Positions 1 through 7,262 of a stretch of 8,960 bases of DNA are shown here, piece by piece. Within the stretch, counting starts at the first letter, position 1. Each line of letters starts with the position of its first letter. Below the pieces are notes generated by a model. It saw nothing but the letters and a program-made list of their open reading frames with translations. It had not been told where the DNA came from and did not search any database. Made by a program: the position numbers and the translations under genes. Origin of the DNA: Deltaproteobacteria bacterium (lineage in GTDB: Bacteria > Desulfobacterota > Desulfobacteria > Desulfobacterales > ETH-SRB1); assembly GCA_019314185.1 (NCBI GenBank), contig JAFCZU010000104.1, positions 1 to 8,960 on the forward strand, written 5' to 3'.

Positions 1-339
1 TGCCCATTCAACAGCCACAACGCCGTTACCGTCAATCATTTCGTCTATTCCGATATCTTCTAAATCAACAGGGCTTTCAATACGATAAAGATCGGCATGA
101 AAAAGAGTATATCTTCCAGGATATTCATTGACTAAAGTATAGGTGGGGCTGGTTATATAATAATCATTTGGAACATCAAGTCCCCTGGCCAATCCCTGGA
201 CAAAAACTGTTTTTCCGCTTCCAAGATCTCCGGTTAAAGCTACAACCGTTCCGGCCTCAAGCAACGAACCTATTTTTTGACCCAGGGCCTGCGTTTCTCC
301 AAGAGATTCTGTTATTATCTGAATCTGTTTGCAAATCAT
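1..339 (-). CDS. tsaE: TsaE, tRNA threonylcarbamoyladenosine biosynthesis ATPase (3' end cut by window edge)
   Basis: The first 113 codons are present; the C-terminus lies beyond position 1. TsaE is the small P-loop ATPase that works with TsaB and TsaD to make the universal t6A37 modification in ANN-decoding tRNAs, in the cytoplasm. Visible motifs are a Walker A GDLGSGKT at residues 37-44, the family signature SPTYTLVNEY at 64-73, HADLYR at 81-86 and VEW at 110-112. The family is usually about 150 residues, so roughly a quarter is missing. The ATG at 337-339 is chosen because the protein then begins about 36 residues before Walker A, as is normal. There is no strong ribosome binding site in front of it. 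It is the last visible gene of the minus-strand cluster and lies 178 bp after nnr, separated by repeat-like DNA. Identification rests on motifs and is firm. Confidence 0.93.
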   Translation of the reverse strand, partial: MICKQIQIITESLGETQALGQKIGSLLEAGTVVALTGDLGSGKTVFVQGLARGLDVPNDYYITSPTYTLVNEYPGRYTLFHADLYRIESPVDLEDIGIDEMIDGNGVVAVEWA

Positions 340-517
340 AACTTGTTGCTCGTCGCTGGTTATCGGTTGCCACGCTCTTGCGTGTGAATTCATATTTGAA
401 GAAGCGAAGCGACATCAACATTGGATGTTGGAGGTTCGACATTCATAATTCCTTGTTCGATATTCTGCGGTTCAAAACAAATTAGTAAGTTCGAATTCGT
501 TTTAAAAAGCTAAAGCG
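340..517. repeat. Intergenic repeat-like DNA between nnr and tsaE
   Basis: No convincing gene is seen in these 178 bases. The stretch holds short perfect hairpins: CACGC/GCGTG with a 4-nt loop at 371-384, and CAACAT/ATGTTG with a 3-nt loop at 416-430. On the minus strand it is rich in GAAC and TCGAA words (about 420-475). From memory, that style of purine-rich spacer is common between genes in desulfobacterial genomes; this cannot be proven from one copy. A self-complementary CGAATTCG sits at 492-499. An open frame covering 257-442 on the minus strand is made partly of this repeat and partly of the tsaE 5' end read out of frame, so it is not called as a gene. Confidence 0.4.
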
Positions 518-2104
518 TTACTTATCTTCTAATTTCTGCCCTCTGACCTCAATCCTATTTCCTAATCTTCTAATTTCCCCTGGTATCGCATTCATTACAT
601 CTGATGCAAGAAAGCCAATGGGGCCTATTGTTTTAGCCATCTCATCAGCAGCAGATCCATGCAGATACACACCGATATGTGTAGCTGATTCAGGCGAATA
701 CCCCTGTGTAATCAGACCTGCTATTATTCCTGTCAGCACGTCACCCATTCCGCCGGATGCCATTCCGGAATTTCCGGTCTGATTAACAAAAACTCTGCCG
801 TCAGGATGGGCAATTATCGTTCTTGCGCCTTTCAAAACAAGATTGACATTAAATTTTTCCGCAAAATCCCTGGCACAATTTATCCTGTTTTTCTGCACAA
901 CGTCGGCAGTTGATTTTATAAGCCTTGCCATTTCTCCGGGATGAGGTGTCAAAACAACCGGAACTTTAAGTTTTCGCAATATTTGTGTGTGTTCGGCAAG
1001 GATGTTTAACCCGTCAGCATCAATCACAATCGGCACTTTGCTTTCCTGAATAATCCGATAAACAAGATTTTTAGTTTCAGTGGAAGTTCCGATTCCAGGC
1101 CCTATTGCAAAACACTTTTTGCCGGGAAGAAGATCTACAATCGCCTGAAATGACGATTCATTGAACATGCCATCTATTGTTTCAGATAACGAACATGTCA
1201 TTACTTCAAGACACTGGGATTCCAAAACAGGATTTAAACTCCGAGGTATTCCCAAAGTAACGAGCCCTGCTCCTGTTCGCATTGCCGACATTGCGGTCAT
1301 TGTCGCAGCGCCGGTTTTCCCGGGTGATCCCGCTATCAAGAGCAGATGACCCATACTGCCCTTATGAGTATCAAATGGTCTTGGCTTTAAGTAATCACTG
1401 ATCATATCTCGCGTTAACAAATATTGCCTGGGCCCTATTTCTTCAGCAATATAAGGCGGTATTCCGATTTCCACTATTTCAAGATCCCCGGTATAATTTG
1501 CGCCAGGAAAGAGAATCTGCCCTATCTTTGCGAATGCGAAGGTTGCAGTAATATTTGCGCGAACACAAACTCCGCAAGCCTGACCTGTATCTGAATTAAG
1601 GCCTGAGGGTATATCTACCGCAAAAACAGGTTTGTTTAAATTATTCAAAAACTCAATAACTTCTCTGAAATATCCTTTGACATCCGATTTTAGTCCTGTT
1701 CCAAGTATAGCATCAACCAATATCTCCTGATGAACAATAGAAGACCTGTGCTTTAAAAAAGCTTTCCTGTCAAGGATTTCAATAACAGGTACGTTTAAAG
1801 AAGTTAACAGTTTCAGGTTTGCAGCAGCATCACCTTTAATTAGACTGCTCTTCGATAAAAGATATACCGTCACTTTTGTGCCTTTTTGGACAAGATAACG
1901 AGCGATTACAAAACCGTCCCCGCCATTATTCCCTCGTCCTGCTATAACGCCAATCCTTCTATTTATAACTCCGGCATATTTATCAAATAGAATCTGTACA
2001 GCGCCCCGACCGGCATTTTCCATAAGAACCCTGCCGGGTATCCCAAAAGACTCAATGGTCATGCGATCCATTTTCTGCATTTCACCGGCTGTTACAAGAT
2101 ACAT
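518..2104 (-). CDS. nnr: Bifunctional NAD(P)H-hydrate epimerase / ADP-dependent NAD(P)H-hydrate dehydratase
   Basis: This 528-residue enzyme repairs hydrated, redox-dead NADH and NADPH. The N-terminal YjeF_N domain (about 1-215) epimerises R-NAD(P)HX to S-NAD(P)HX, and the C-terminal ribokinase-like domain (about 230-510) dehydrates the S form using ADP. Epimerase motifs are GRGNNGGDGFVIAR at 56-69, DAILGTGL at 131-138 and VDIPSGLNSDTG at 163-174. Dehydratase motifs are KGSMGHLLLIAGSPGKTGAA from about 248, GPGIG at 335-339, DADGLN at 362-367, LTPHPGEMARL at 385-395 and SGMASGGMGDVLTG at 446-459. Length is normal for the fused bacterial form. The ATG at 2102-2104 has a GGAG at 2113-2116 with an 8-nt spacer. 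It lies between pdxJ and tsaE; nnr-tsaE adjacency is common across bacteria and is sometimes a fusion. Nothing looks broken. Confidence 0.97.
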   Translation of the reverse strand: MYLVTAGEMQKMDRMTIESFGIPGRVLMENAGRGAVQILFDKYAGVINRRIGVIAGRGNNGGDGFVIARYLVQKGTKVTVYLLSKSSLIKGDAAANLKLLTSLNVPVIEILDRKAFLKHRSSIVHQEILVDAILGTGLKSDVKGYFREVIEFLNNLNKPVFAVDIPSGLNSDTGQACGVCVRANITATFAFAKIGQILFPGANYTGDLEIVEIGIPPYIAEEIGPRQYLLTRDMISDYLKPRPFDTHKGSMGHLLLIAGSPGKTGAATMTAMSAMRTGAGLVTLGIPRSLNPVLESQCLEVMTCSLSETIDGMFNESSFQAIVDLLPGKKCFAIGPGIGTSTETKNLVYRIIQESKVPIVIDADGLNILAEHTQILRKLKVPVVLTPHPGEMARLIKSTADVVQKNRINCARDFAEKFNVNLVLKGARTIIAHPDGRVFVNQTGNSGMASGGMGDVLTGIIAGLITQGYSPESATHIGVYLHGSAADEMAKTIGPIGFLASDVMNAIPGEIRRLGNRIEVRGQKLEDK

Positions 2105-2167
2105 ATAACCTGCTCCATCAGTTTTTTTGTAAGCGTTCCCGGAATGTTACCATACCTCAGACGAAAC

Positions 2168-2194
2168 AACCGTGAACCGTTGAACCGTGAACCC
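2168..2194. repeat. Short tandem array of AACCGTG-type units
   Basis: Three and a half imperfect copies of a 7-8 nt unit lie side by side: AACCGTG, AACCGTTG, AACCGTG and AACCC. They sit in the 100-bp gap between pdxJ and nnr, starting 10 bp beyond the pdxJ stop codon. The array is seen directly; its function, if any, is unknown. It ends before the nnr ribosome binding site, so it should not block translation of nnr. Confidence 0.65.
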
Positions 2195-2204
2195 TAAGCA
2201 GTTA

Positions 2205-2924
2205 CTACAATTCTTTAATAAGCGCCAACATCTCTTTAACCGCTCTTTCCATCCCAACAAGAACCGCTCTTGAAATAATACTGTGACCAATACTGAACTC
2301 ATCAATTTCTTTTAGACCTTTAAAAGCTTTTATGGTTTTATAACAAATTCCATGACCGGTGTTGACTTTTAGTTTAAGCTTGTGCGCAAGTTTAACAGCA
2401 TCAACGATTGTAGAAAAAGCCTTTTCTCTTTTAATAGATGTTGTTGCGTCACAAAATGTTCCTGTATGAATTTCAACCATGGCAGCGTCTATCTGGTGAG
2501 CCAGCTTTATCTGCTCAGGATCAGGATCAATAAATATGCTTACAGGAATACCGCTGTTTTGCAGTGAACCAACTGCTTCAGCAACACTGTTTTTATGTAC
2601 AATAAGATCCAGGCCTCCCTCGGTTGTGAGTTCTTCACGTTTTTCAGGAACCAACGTTACAACATCAGGTTTTATATCAAGAGCAATCCCAACCATTTCA
2701 GAAGTTGAAGCCATCTCCAGGATAAGTTTTGTCTGAACAATCTTTCTCAATATCCTGACATCACGATCCTGTATATGCCGCCTGTCTTCCCGTAAATGAA
2801 CAACTATTCCGTCTGCTCCGGCCAATTCCGCCAATACCGCCGCTGCTACTGGTTCAGGATAATTTATTTTTCTGGCTTCTCTTAATGTTGCAATATGATC
2901 AACATTTACAGCTAATCCAGCCAT
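2205..2924 (-). CDS. pdxJ: Pyridoxine 5'-phosphate synthase
   Basis: PdxJ condenses 1-deoxy-D-xylulose 5-phosphate with 3-amino-2-oxopropyl phosphate to make pyridoxine 5'-phosphate, the ring-closing step of the DXP-dependent vitamin B6 pathway. With the start used here it is 239 residues, a normal length. Family motifs are NVDHIATLREAR at 7-18, HLREDRRHI at 43-51, LEMA at 69-72, EIHTGTF at 151-157, NTGHGI at 188-193 and IGHSIISRA at 212-220. H43, E70 and H191 fall where the catalytic His45, Glu72 and His193 lie in the E. coli enzyme, shifted by two. A TTG at 2925-2927 would add one residue, but the ATG at 2922-2924 has a GGAGG at 2932-2936 with an ideal 7-nt spacer. acpS, which often follows pdxJ in other bacteria, is not present in the following gap. 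Confidence 0.97.
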   Translation of the reverse strand: MAGLAVNVDHIATLREARKINYPEPVAAAVLAELAGADGIVVHLREDRRHIQDRDVRILRKIVQTKLILEMASTSEMVGIALDIKPDVVTLVPEKREELTTEGGLDLIVHKNSVAEAVGSLQNSGIPVSIFIDPDPEQIKLAHQIDAAMVEIHTGTFCDATTSIKREKAFSTIVDAVKLAHKLKLKVNTGHGICYKTIKAFKGLKEIDEFSIGHSIISRAVLVGMERAVKEMLALIKEL

Positions 2925-2930
2925 CAATAA

Positions 2931-2938
2931 GCCTCCTA
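2931..2938 (-). promoter_or_regulatory. Ribosome binding site that decides the pdxJ start
   Basis: The minus strand reads TAGGAGGC here. The GGAGG core at 2932-2936 is 7 nt from the ATG at 2922-2924 but only 4 nt from the upstream TTG at 2925-2927. This favours the ATG, giving a protein that begins MAGLAVNVDH, as is usual in the family. Confidence 0.75.
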
Positions 2939-2950
2939 TATGTAATAAAA

Positions 2951-3057
2951 GTTACGAGTTACGAGTGAGCTAAAGTGCCTAAAGTTAAGGAATGCGCCTT
3001 TGGCGCTGCCAATTTTATATAAAAAGACGGAGCGTAGCAACCAATTAACTTTAGGCA
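2951..3057. repeat. Intergenic repeat cluster with 13-bp perfect inverted repeat, between ybeY and pdxJ
   Basis: TGCCTAAAGTTAA at 2976-2988 is repeated perfectly in reverse complement at 3045-3057, leaving a 56-nt interior. That interior contains a tight hairpin, GCGCC TTT GGCGC, at 2994-3006. Just outside the left arm are two tandem copies of GTTACGA at 2951-2964 and a doubled CTAAAGT word (about 2970-2985). The whole block fills most of the 150-bp gap between ybeY and pdxJ. It would fold in the transcript if these genes are co-transcribed. There is no U-tract, so it is not a classical intrinsic terminator. The right arm, TTAACTTTAGGCAATT, resembles a stretch in the pgpH-phoH gap. Confidence 0.6.
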
Positions 3058-3074
3058 ATTGTAACTTCTTTTAG

Positions 3075-3515
3075 TCACTTAACACCTAAGACATCCAACA
3101 ACTCTTTACTCTTTTTCTCCATTTCATCAGCTTCTTCCTTTGATTCTTCATGATCATAACCAAAAAGATGGAGGATACCGTGCACCAGAAGCTGCATAAA
3201 ACGCTCATCCATGCTGAGTCCTGCATTTTCTCCTTCATTATGGGCTGTTTCAATAGAAATAACCACATCTCCCAGAAGCTGCGGAGTTATATTTGAGAAC
3301 TCGCCCTCCTGCATGGGAAAAGAAATGACGTTTGTTGCCCCTGTGCGATTTAAATACTCCACATTTAATACTTCTATCTGGAGATCATCAACGATCAGAA
3401 TGGAAAGTTCTCCATCAGGACAATCCAAGGCGTTTAATATGACCTGTGCCGTTTGCTTTATCCTTTTGGGATATATCTTGTGCTTGCTTTGCCTGTTGTC
3501 TATCTGAACTACCAT
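3075..3515 (-). CDS. ybeY: YbeY, endoribonuclease / rRNA maturation factor
   Basis: YbeY is a zinc-dependent single-strand endoribonuclease needed for 16S rRNA 3'-end maturation and 70S ribosome quality control. With the ATG at 3513-3515 the protein has 146 residues. The zinc motif HGILHLFGYDH gives ligands H112, H116 and H122, two residues short of E. coli His114, His118 and His124, which supports this start. NVISFPM and LGDVVIS are further family blocks. The open frame extends upstream to an ATG at 3558-3560, with another ATG at 3528-3530, but the added residues do not look conserved. The chosen ATG has AAGGAG at 3519-3524, though with a short 3-nt spacer. The first 101 bp overlap the 3' end of pgpH in another frame. 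ybeY next to phoH and pgpH is a widely conserved arrangement. Confidence 0.95.
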   Translation of the reverse strand: MVVQIDNRQSKHKIYPKRIKQTAQVILNALDCPDGELSILIVDDLQIEVLNVEYLNRTGATNVISFPMQEGEFSNITPQLLGDVVISIETAHNEGENAGLSMDERFMQLLVHGILHLFGYDHEESKEEADEMEKKSKELLDVLGVK

Positions 3516-5823
3516 TTGCTCCTTTTCCATTGTGCAAGACGAGTTTGTCGGGATATTCAATTCTGTGATGGTATATTCCGCTTAATATATTATTGAAGCT
3601 CTTTGCAATATTATGCAAATCCTTTAAAGTAAGTTCACAGTCTTCGAGTTGACCATCTGAAAAAATCTTGTTTATCAAATTCTGAACAAGTCCCTGGATC
3701 CTGGATATTGTAGGATTGTCAAGTGTTCTTGATGCCGCTTCAACCACATCCGCCAGCATGACAAGAGCGGCCTCTTTTGTCCTGGGCTTGGGACCGGGAT
3801 ACCTGAAGTCGTCAACATTTACGGCATCCTCGCCTTTTTGCTTCTTAGCTTTTTCATAAAAAAAACTAATAAGGCTTGTCCCGTGGTGTTGTCTTATTGA
3901 GTTTGTTATATCCTGACCCAGCTTATTCTCCCTGGCCATCTCTACACCGTTTTTAATATGAGCTATCAATATGAGACTGGACATCGAAGGAGCTAACTTA
4001 TCATGCCTGTTTTTTCCATTTATCTGGTTTTCAATAAAATACATCGGTTTTTTAATTTTGCCGATATCATGATAATATCCGCAAACTTTTGCAAGCAATG
4101 GATTAGCACCTATCTCAGTTGCTGCGGCTTCAACCATTGAGCCGACAATTACCGAATGATGATAAGTACCTGGGGCCTCAATCATTAGCCTGCGAAGAAT
4201 CGGACGATCAAGATTTGCAAGTTCCAGAAGCTTGATATCTGTAGTGTAATCAAACGCAATTTCCACAAGAGGCACAATCCCTGCTGTAATAATCCCTGCG
4301 CCAACGCCCCCCGTAAACGCAAAAGCCCAACTATATAATAGTGTTAAACCCGAAAAATCACCTATATAAACATGTATTGCTGTTGCAAGCAATACATTCA
4401 ACAAACCAAGTTTTACTCCTGCCTTTATAAATACTTTTCGTTCCCTGCAATTTTGAATCCAATAAGCCGCCATCGTGCTGTTAAGTAAAAAATATATAAA
4501 CATTTCAAATCTATTTTGAAATATTACCGTTGTACTGACCGCAATTACCATGGCAAAGGAAATAGCTACTTCAAATCCCATAAACAAACATATAATCATA
4601 GCACACGCAGCAATGGGGACACCAAAAAGCACCGATGAAGCAGACATGGGAAATGGCGTATTTAATGTAAGAGTTTCAGAAATAGATACTGATATTCTGG
4701 CAAGAATAAAAAAAGTGACAAGCATACTGGCCATAAACAGCAAATTTTTGTTCTGGTCATGCATATGTCTATGTTTATCTATATAAAGGATATAGGTTAT
4801 CACAAGAAGAGACATAATCAGCATTGCAGCTCCAAGACTGCTTGCGAATATTTGATTTTTCTTTATCTGTGTATGCAAGGTTTTAAGCTTTAAAAGCTGG
4901 AGAATAGAAACCCTTTCTCCTTCGCGTAAAAGCATTTCTCCCGCCCTGATTTTATAAAGAACAGGATTAATTTCTGCTGCAGCCTTTTTTTTCAGCTCTT
5001 CTGTTTCACTTCTGTTTAATGTTATGTTTGGCTGTATTAACCTTTGAACAAAATCAACAATGAGATTTACCAGAGAATAGTTAACCCCTTTGAGGAGAGG
5101 TTGACCGATGATTCTGACCATGGTTGCCGCCTGGTCAAGACCGTAAAATAGTTTTAAGTTGTTAACAACCTTATTTGTTTTTGTTTCGATATTTCTTAAC
5201 AATATTCCTTTATCAGACTCTCTGAGCAGAATTTCCTTGTTCGTAACAACCCCGTTTTTAAGAATGCTTATTAAAATGTCGGTTATAAGATTAGAAATTT
5301 CGACAGAAAACTTTTCCTCCTCAAGAATTGAATATGCGCCTGCGTTTACACTTATACCGATCTTATTTTCAAAACCTTCCTTCATCTGAAGAATTTGCTT
5401 ATGTATTAAAGCATTATCCATACTGACCGCGGTTGATGAGGTCTGTGAGTTTTCTGCCGTAATTTTACTTTGATTTTTTCTCTCAGCTTTAAAAGCTTCT
5501 CTAAGATTAGCAAAAGCCTCTGTCACATTACGACTTAATTTTTTTGCAAGAGTCGCATCATGATCGTAAACTGTTAATACTTTCTCAATAACCAGCTTGC
5601 GTTTTGCCTCTGTCGCATTAATATCCTCAACAAAAAAATCTATCGGAGCCTTTACATCTTTTTCAGCAACATCCCCTTCTTCGTAAGAATGTTCTGTGAT
5701 GACAAGGCTCGGATAAATAATAATGGTAAATATTATTGTAACGGTTAGCAAGATAACCAACCGAACATACTTGCTGTTCTCAAAAAGGCTGTTGACCAGT
5801 TCTTTACTTTTATCAATATTCAT
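3415..5823 (-). CDS. pgpH: 7TM-HD family phosphohydrolase (PgpH-like, probable cyclic-dinucleotide phosphodiesterase)
   Basis: This 802-residue inner-membrane protein has one membrane segment at about 20-40, an extracytoplasmic 7TMR-HDED region to about 320, a block of hydrophobic helices at about 325-520, and a cytoplasmic HD domain at about 540-755. HD-domain metal and active-site residues are visible: TYHHS with H555/H556, YYHDIGK with H585-D586, RHDK with H607, QHHG with H646-H647, and D692. Listeria PgpH of this architecture hydrolyses c-di-AMP to pApA; applying that substrate here is inference. The family core ends at HHRIEYP (752-758), but this protein continues for 44 polar, lysine- and glutamine-rich residues. 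The last 33 of these are encoded over the ybeY start in a different frame. The ATG at 5821-5823 has only a weak ribosome binding site. It lies 142 bp after phoH. Confidence 0.94.
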   Translation of the reverse strand: MNIDKSKELVNSLFENSKYVRLVILLTVTIIFTIIIYPSLVITEHSYEEGDVAEKDVKAPIDFFVEDINATEAKRKLVIEKVLTVYDHDATLAKKLSRNVTEAFANLREAFKAERKNQSKITAENSQTSSTAVSMDNALIHKQILQMKEGFENKIGISVNAGAYSILEEEKFSVEISNLITDILISILKNGVVTNKEILLRESDKGILLRNIETKTNKVVNNLKLFYGLDQAATMVRIIGQPLLKGVNYSLVNLIVDFVQRLIQPNITLNRSETEELKKKAAAEINPVLYKIRAGEMLLREGERVSILQLLKLKTLHTQIKKNQIFASSLGAAMLIMSLLVITYILYIDKHRHMHDQNKNLLFMASMLVTFFILARISVSISETLTLNTPFPMSASSVLFGVPIAACAMIICLFMGFEVAISFAMVIAVSTTVIFQNRFEMFIYFLLNSTMAAYWIQNCRERKVFIKAGVKLGLLNVLLATAIHVYIGDFSGLTLLYSWAFAFTGGVGAGIITAGIVPLVEIAFDYTTDIKLLELANLDRPILRRLMIEAPGTYHHSVIVGSMVEAAATEIGANPLLAKVCGYYHDIGKIKKPMYFIENQINGKNRHDKLAPSMSSLILIAHIKNGVEMARENKLGQDITNSIRQHHGTSLISFFYEKAKKQKGEDAVNVDDFRYPGPKPRTKEAALVMLADVVEAASRTLDNPTISRIQGLVQNLINKIFSDGQLEDCELTLKDLHNIAKSFNNILSGIYHHRIEYPDKLVLHNGKGANGSSDRQQAKQAQDISQKDKANGTGHIKRLGLS

Positions 5824-5837
5824 TGTTTTCTAATTTA

Positions 5838-5973
5838 GGAATTGAAGGATTTTGTCATTTTTAATCCCATGTCATTAACTTAGGCGATTTTATTAATCAC
5901 TGCGAGCACCTTCGAGTTTTCTTAAGTTAACGACATTGACTTTTAATCCCTCAAGCCTGAATTCCTCAATTCC
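5838..5973. repeat. Nested inverted repeats in the pgpH-phoH gap
   Basis: The inner arms are ATGTCATTAACTTA at 5869-5882 and TAAGTTAACGACAT at 5923-5936. They are complementary at 13 of 14 positions, and the single mismatch becomes a G-U wobble in a minus-strand transcript. The inner loop is 40 nt. An outer, less perfect pair is GGAATTGAAGG at 5838-5848 against CCTCAATTCC at 5964-5973; the right outer arm runs over the phoH stop codon. TTTTAATCCC also occurs twice in direct orientation (around 5858 and 5941). The block fills the 142-bp gap between phoH and pgpH. It has no U-tract, so a role as terminator is doubtful; an RNA processing or attenuation site, or a mobile repeat, is possible. Confidence 0.6.
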
Positions 5974-6964
5974 CCAATTTTTTCCTGACATCCAACTTTT
6001 CATAGGCTTTTATTATTTCTTTAACCAGCCTGTGACGAACAACATCGATTTTTGAAAAAAAGACAAACTTAATTCCGTCTATTCCCTGCATAATATTCTT
6101 TGTTTCAATAAGCCCGGAAGTCTTATCTGTCGGAAGATCAATTTGGGTTATATCACCTGTAATGACAGCCTTTGAGCTAAATCCTATACGGGTAAGAAAC
6201 ATCTTCATCTGTTCGGAAGTGGTGTTTTGCGCTTCATCTAAAATAATAAATGCATTGTTTAATGTTCTTCCGCGCATGAAAGCAAGAGGAGCTACTTCAA
6301 TAACCCCACGGCTTATAAGACTTGATACTTTTTCAAAAGGCATCATATCATGAAGAGCATCATAAAGAGGCCTTAAGTAAGGATTAACTTTTTCCGTAAG
6401 ATCACCCGGCAAAAACCCAAGCGCTTCACCTGCTTCCACAGCAGGCCTTGTAAGAATTATTCGACTTACCACACCTTTTGAAAGCGATGCAACAGCCATT
6501 GCCATTGCTATATACGTTTTACCTGTTCCCGCGGGCCCGATTCCAAAAACCATATCATATTTCCGCATAGCATCAATATATTCTTTTTGTGCGCGGCTTT
6601 TGGGAGTTATTGAATGTTTTTGCGACGTAATAAAAACAGTATCCATGAAAATATCTTTCAAATTAATACTGTCATCTTCGCTCAGAACCCTGATAGCATA
6701 ATCGATATCATTGGGATAAATCGGATAATTACCAATCAAAAGAATATAGAGCTGTTTGAGAATGTTTTGAGCAAGATTTGCAGCAATGGTATCTCCCTGA
6801 ATAAATACTGTATTGCCTCTTGCATTAATTTTAATCTCTAACGCATCAGCAATTTTCTGAAGATTGGTGTTATGCTCTCCAAAAAGCTGCCTTGCCAGAT
6901 CTACATCAGAAAAGGTCTGTTTAAATTTTACATCGTCAGATTTATTGTCTATATTATTTGTCAT
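5966..6964 (-). CDS. PhoH family ATPase (PhoH/PhoL)
   Basis: This cytoplasmic P-loop protein of 332 residues belongs to the PhoH/PhoL family, which pairs genetically and in operons with YbeY and is thought to act in RNA metabolism, possibly as an RNA helicase. An N-terminal KH-like region includes LFGEHNTNL at 27-35 and RGNTVFIQGD at 49-58. The ATPase follows, with Walker A GPAGTGKT at 143-150, TRPAVEAGEALGFLPG at 172-187, Walker B FIILDEAQN at 239-247 and GDITQIDLP at 270-278. The C-terminal DVVRHRLVKEII at 307-318 is also typical. The ATG at 6962-6964 gives a normal N-terminus, but no clear Shine-Dalgarno sequence precedes it. As the first gene of the minus-strand cluster, it probably carries the main promoter. 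The family call is firm; the exact biochemical activity is inferred. Confidence 0.95.
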   Translation of the reverse strand: MTNNIDNKSDDVKFKQTFSDVDLARQLFGEHNTNLQKIADALEIKINARGNTVFIQGDTIAANLAQNILKQLYILLIGNYPIYPNDIDYAIRVLSEDDSINLKDIFMDTVFITSQKHSITPKSRAQKEYIDAMRKYDMVFGIGPAGTGKTYIAMAMAVASLSKGVVSRIILTRPAVEAGEALGFLPGDLTEKVNPYLRPLYDALHDMMPFEKVSSLISRGVIEVAPLAFMRGRTLNNAFIILDEAQNTTSEQMKMFLTRIGFSSKAVITGDITQIDLPTDKTSGLIETKNIMQGIDGIKFVFFSKIDVVRHRLVKEIIKAYEKLDVRKKLGN

Positions 6965-6984
6965 ATAATTTAATTTTGTTATAT

Positions 6985-7013
6985 ATCATATTCTTTTCAG
7001 CCATTGTAAACAA
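6985..7013 (-). promoter_or_regulatory. Possible sigma70-type promoter of the phoH cluster
   Basis: On the minus strand a TTGTTT (7008-7013) and a TATGAT (6985-6990) are separated by 17 nt. The -10 matches the consensus at five of six positions and the -35 at only three or four. The predicted start of transcription, near 6978, would leave a leader of about 14 nt before the phoH ATG. The surrounding DNA is very AT-rich, so chance matches are easy; this is a candidate only. Confidence 0.3.
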
Positions 7014-7033
7014 CAAATTACAACTAAGAGCTT

Positions 7034-7188
7034 GCTCAACAACAACTTAGTATTTTGCTGTCTCAGCTTCAAGCCACCTTTGGCCGATCCTCAATCGCAA
7101 AATCTTTGAAATAACTCGCTATTTTTATGACTTTGCTCAATTAAATCAACCAAATCTGAGTACCAAATCTACGAAGTTGTTTTTGAGC
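7034..7188. mobile_element. Candidate MITE-like element with 19-nt imperfect terminal inverted repeats
   Basis: GCTCAACAACAACTTAGTA at 7034-7052 faces its reverse complement, with two mismatches (17 of 19), at 7170-7188. The interior is about 117 nt, has no gene, and contains two direct copies of ACCAAATCT (about 7149-7169). The segment is roughly 155 bp and lies in the divergent gap between phoH and cvpA. Size, paired ends and lack of coding capacity fit a non-autonomous miniature inverted-repeat element. No clear target-site duplication was identified, and only one copy is visible, so mobility is inference. Confidence 0.45.
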
Positions 7189-7262
7189 GAACCCTAAACA
7201 CTAAAAAGAAAAACCACTTGACTTAAATATTTGCTTTGATATTTTAAAAGTTTGATTAATTC

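Noticed and set aside
257..442. 61-codon open frame on the minus strand between nnr and tsaE
   Set aside because: It overlaps the tsaE 5' end out of frame, is built from repeat-like spacer, and has no family resemblance or ribosome binding site.
2928..3074. Possible riboswitch or leader RNA upstream of pdxJ
   Set aside because: The hairpins match no riboswitch class I recognise, and the repeat structure explains them better.
3086..3507. Open frames on both strands across ybeY (3086-3268 minus, 3211-3507 plus)
   Set aside because: They are out-of-frame readings of ybeY, whose zinc motif is intact; their peptides look random.
4550..5389. Plus-strand open frames inside pgpH (4550-4786, 5159-5389)
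   Set aside because: They are antisense to a well-conserved membrane and sensor region and show no independent coding signs.
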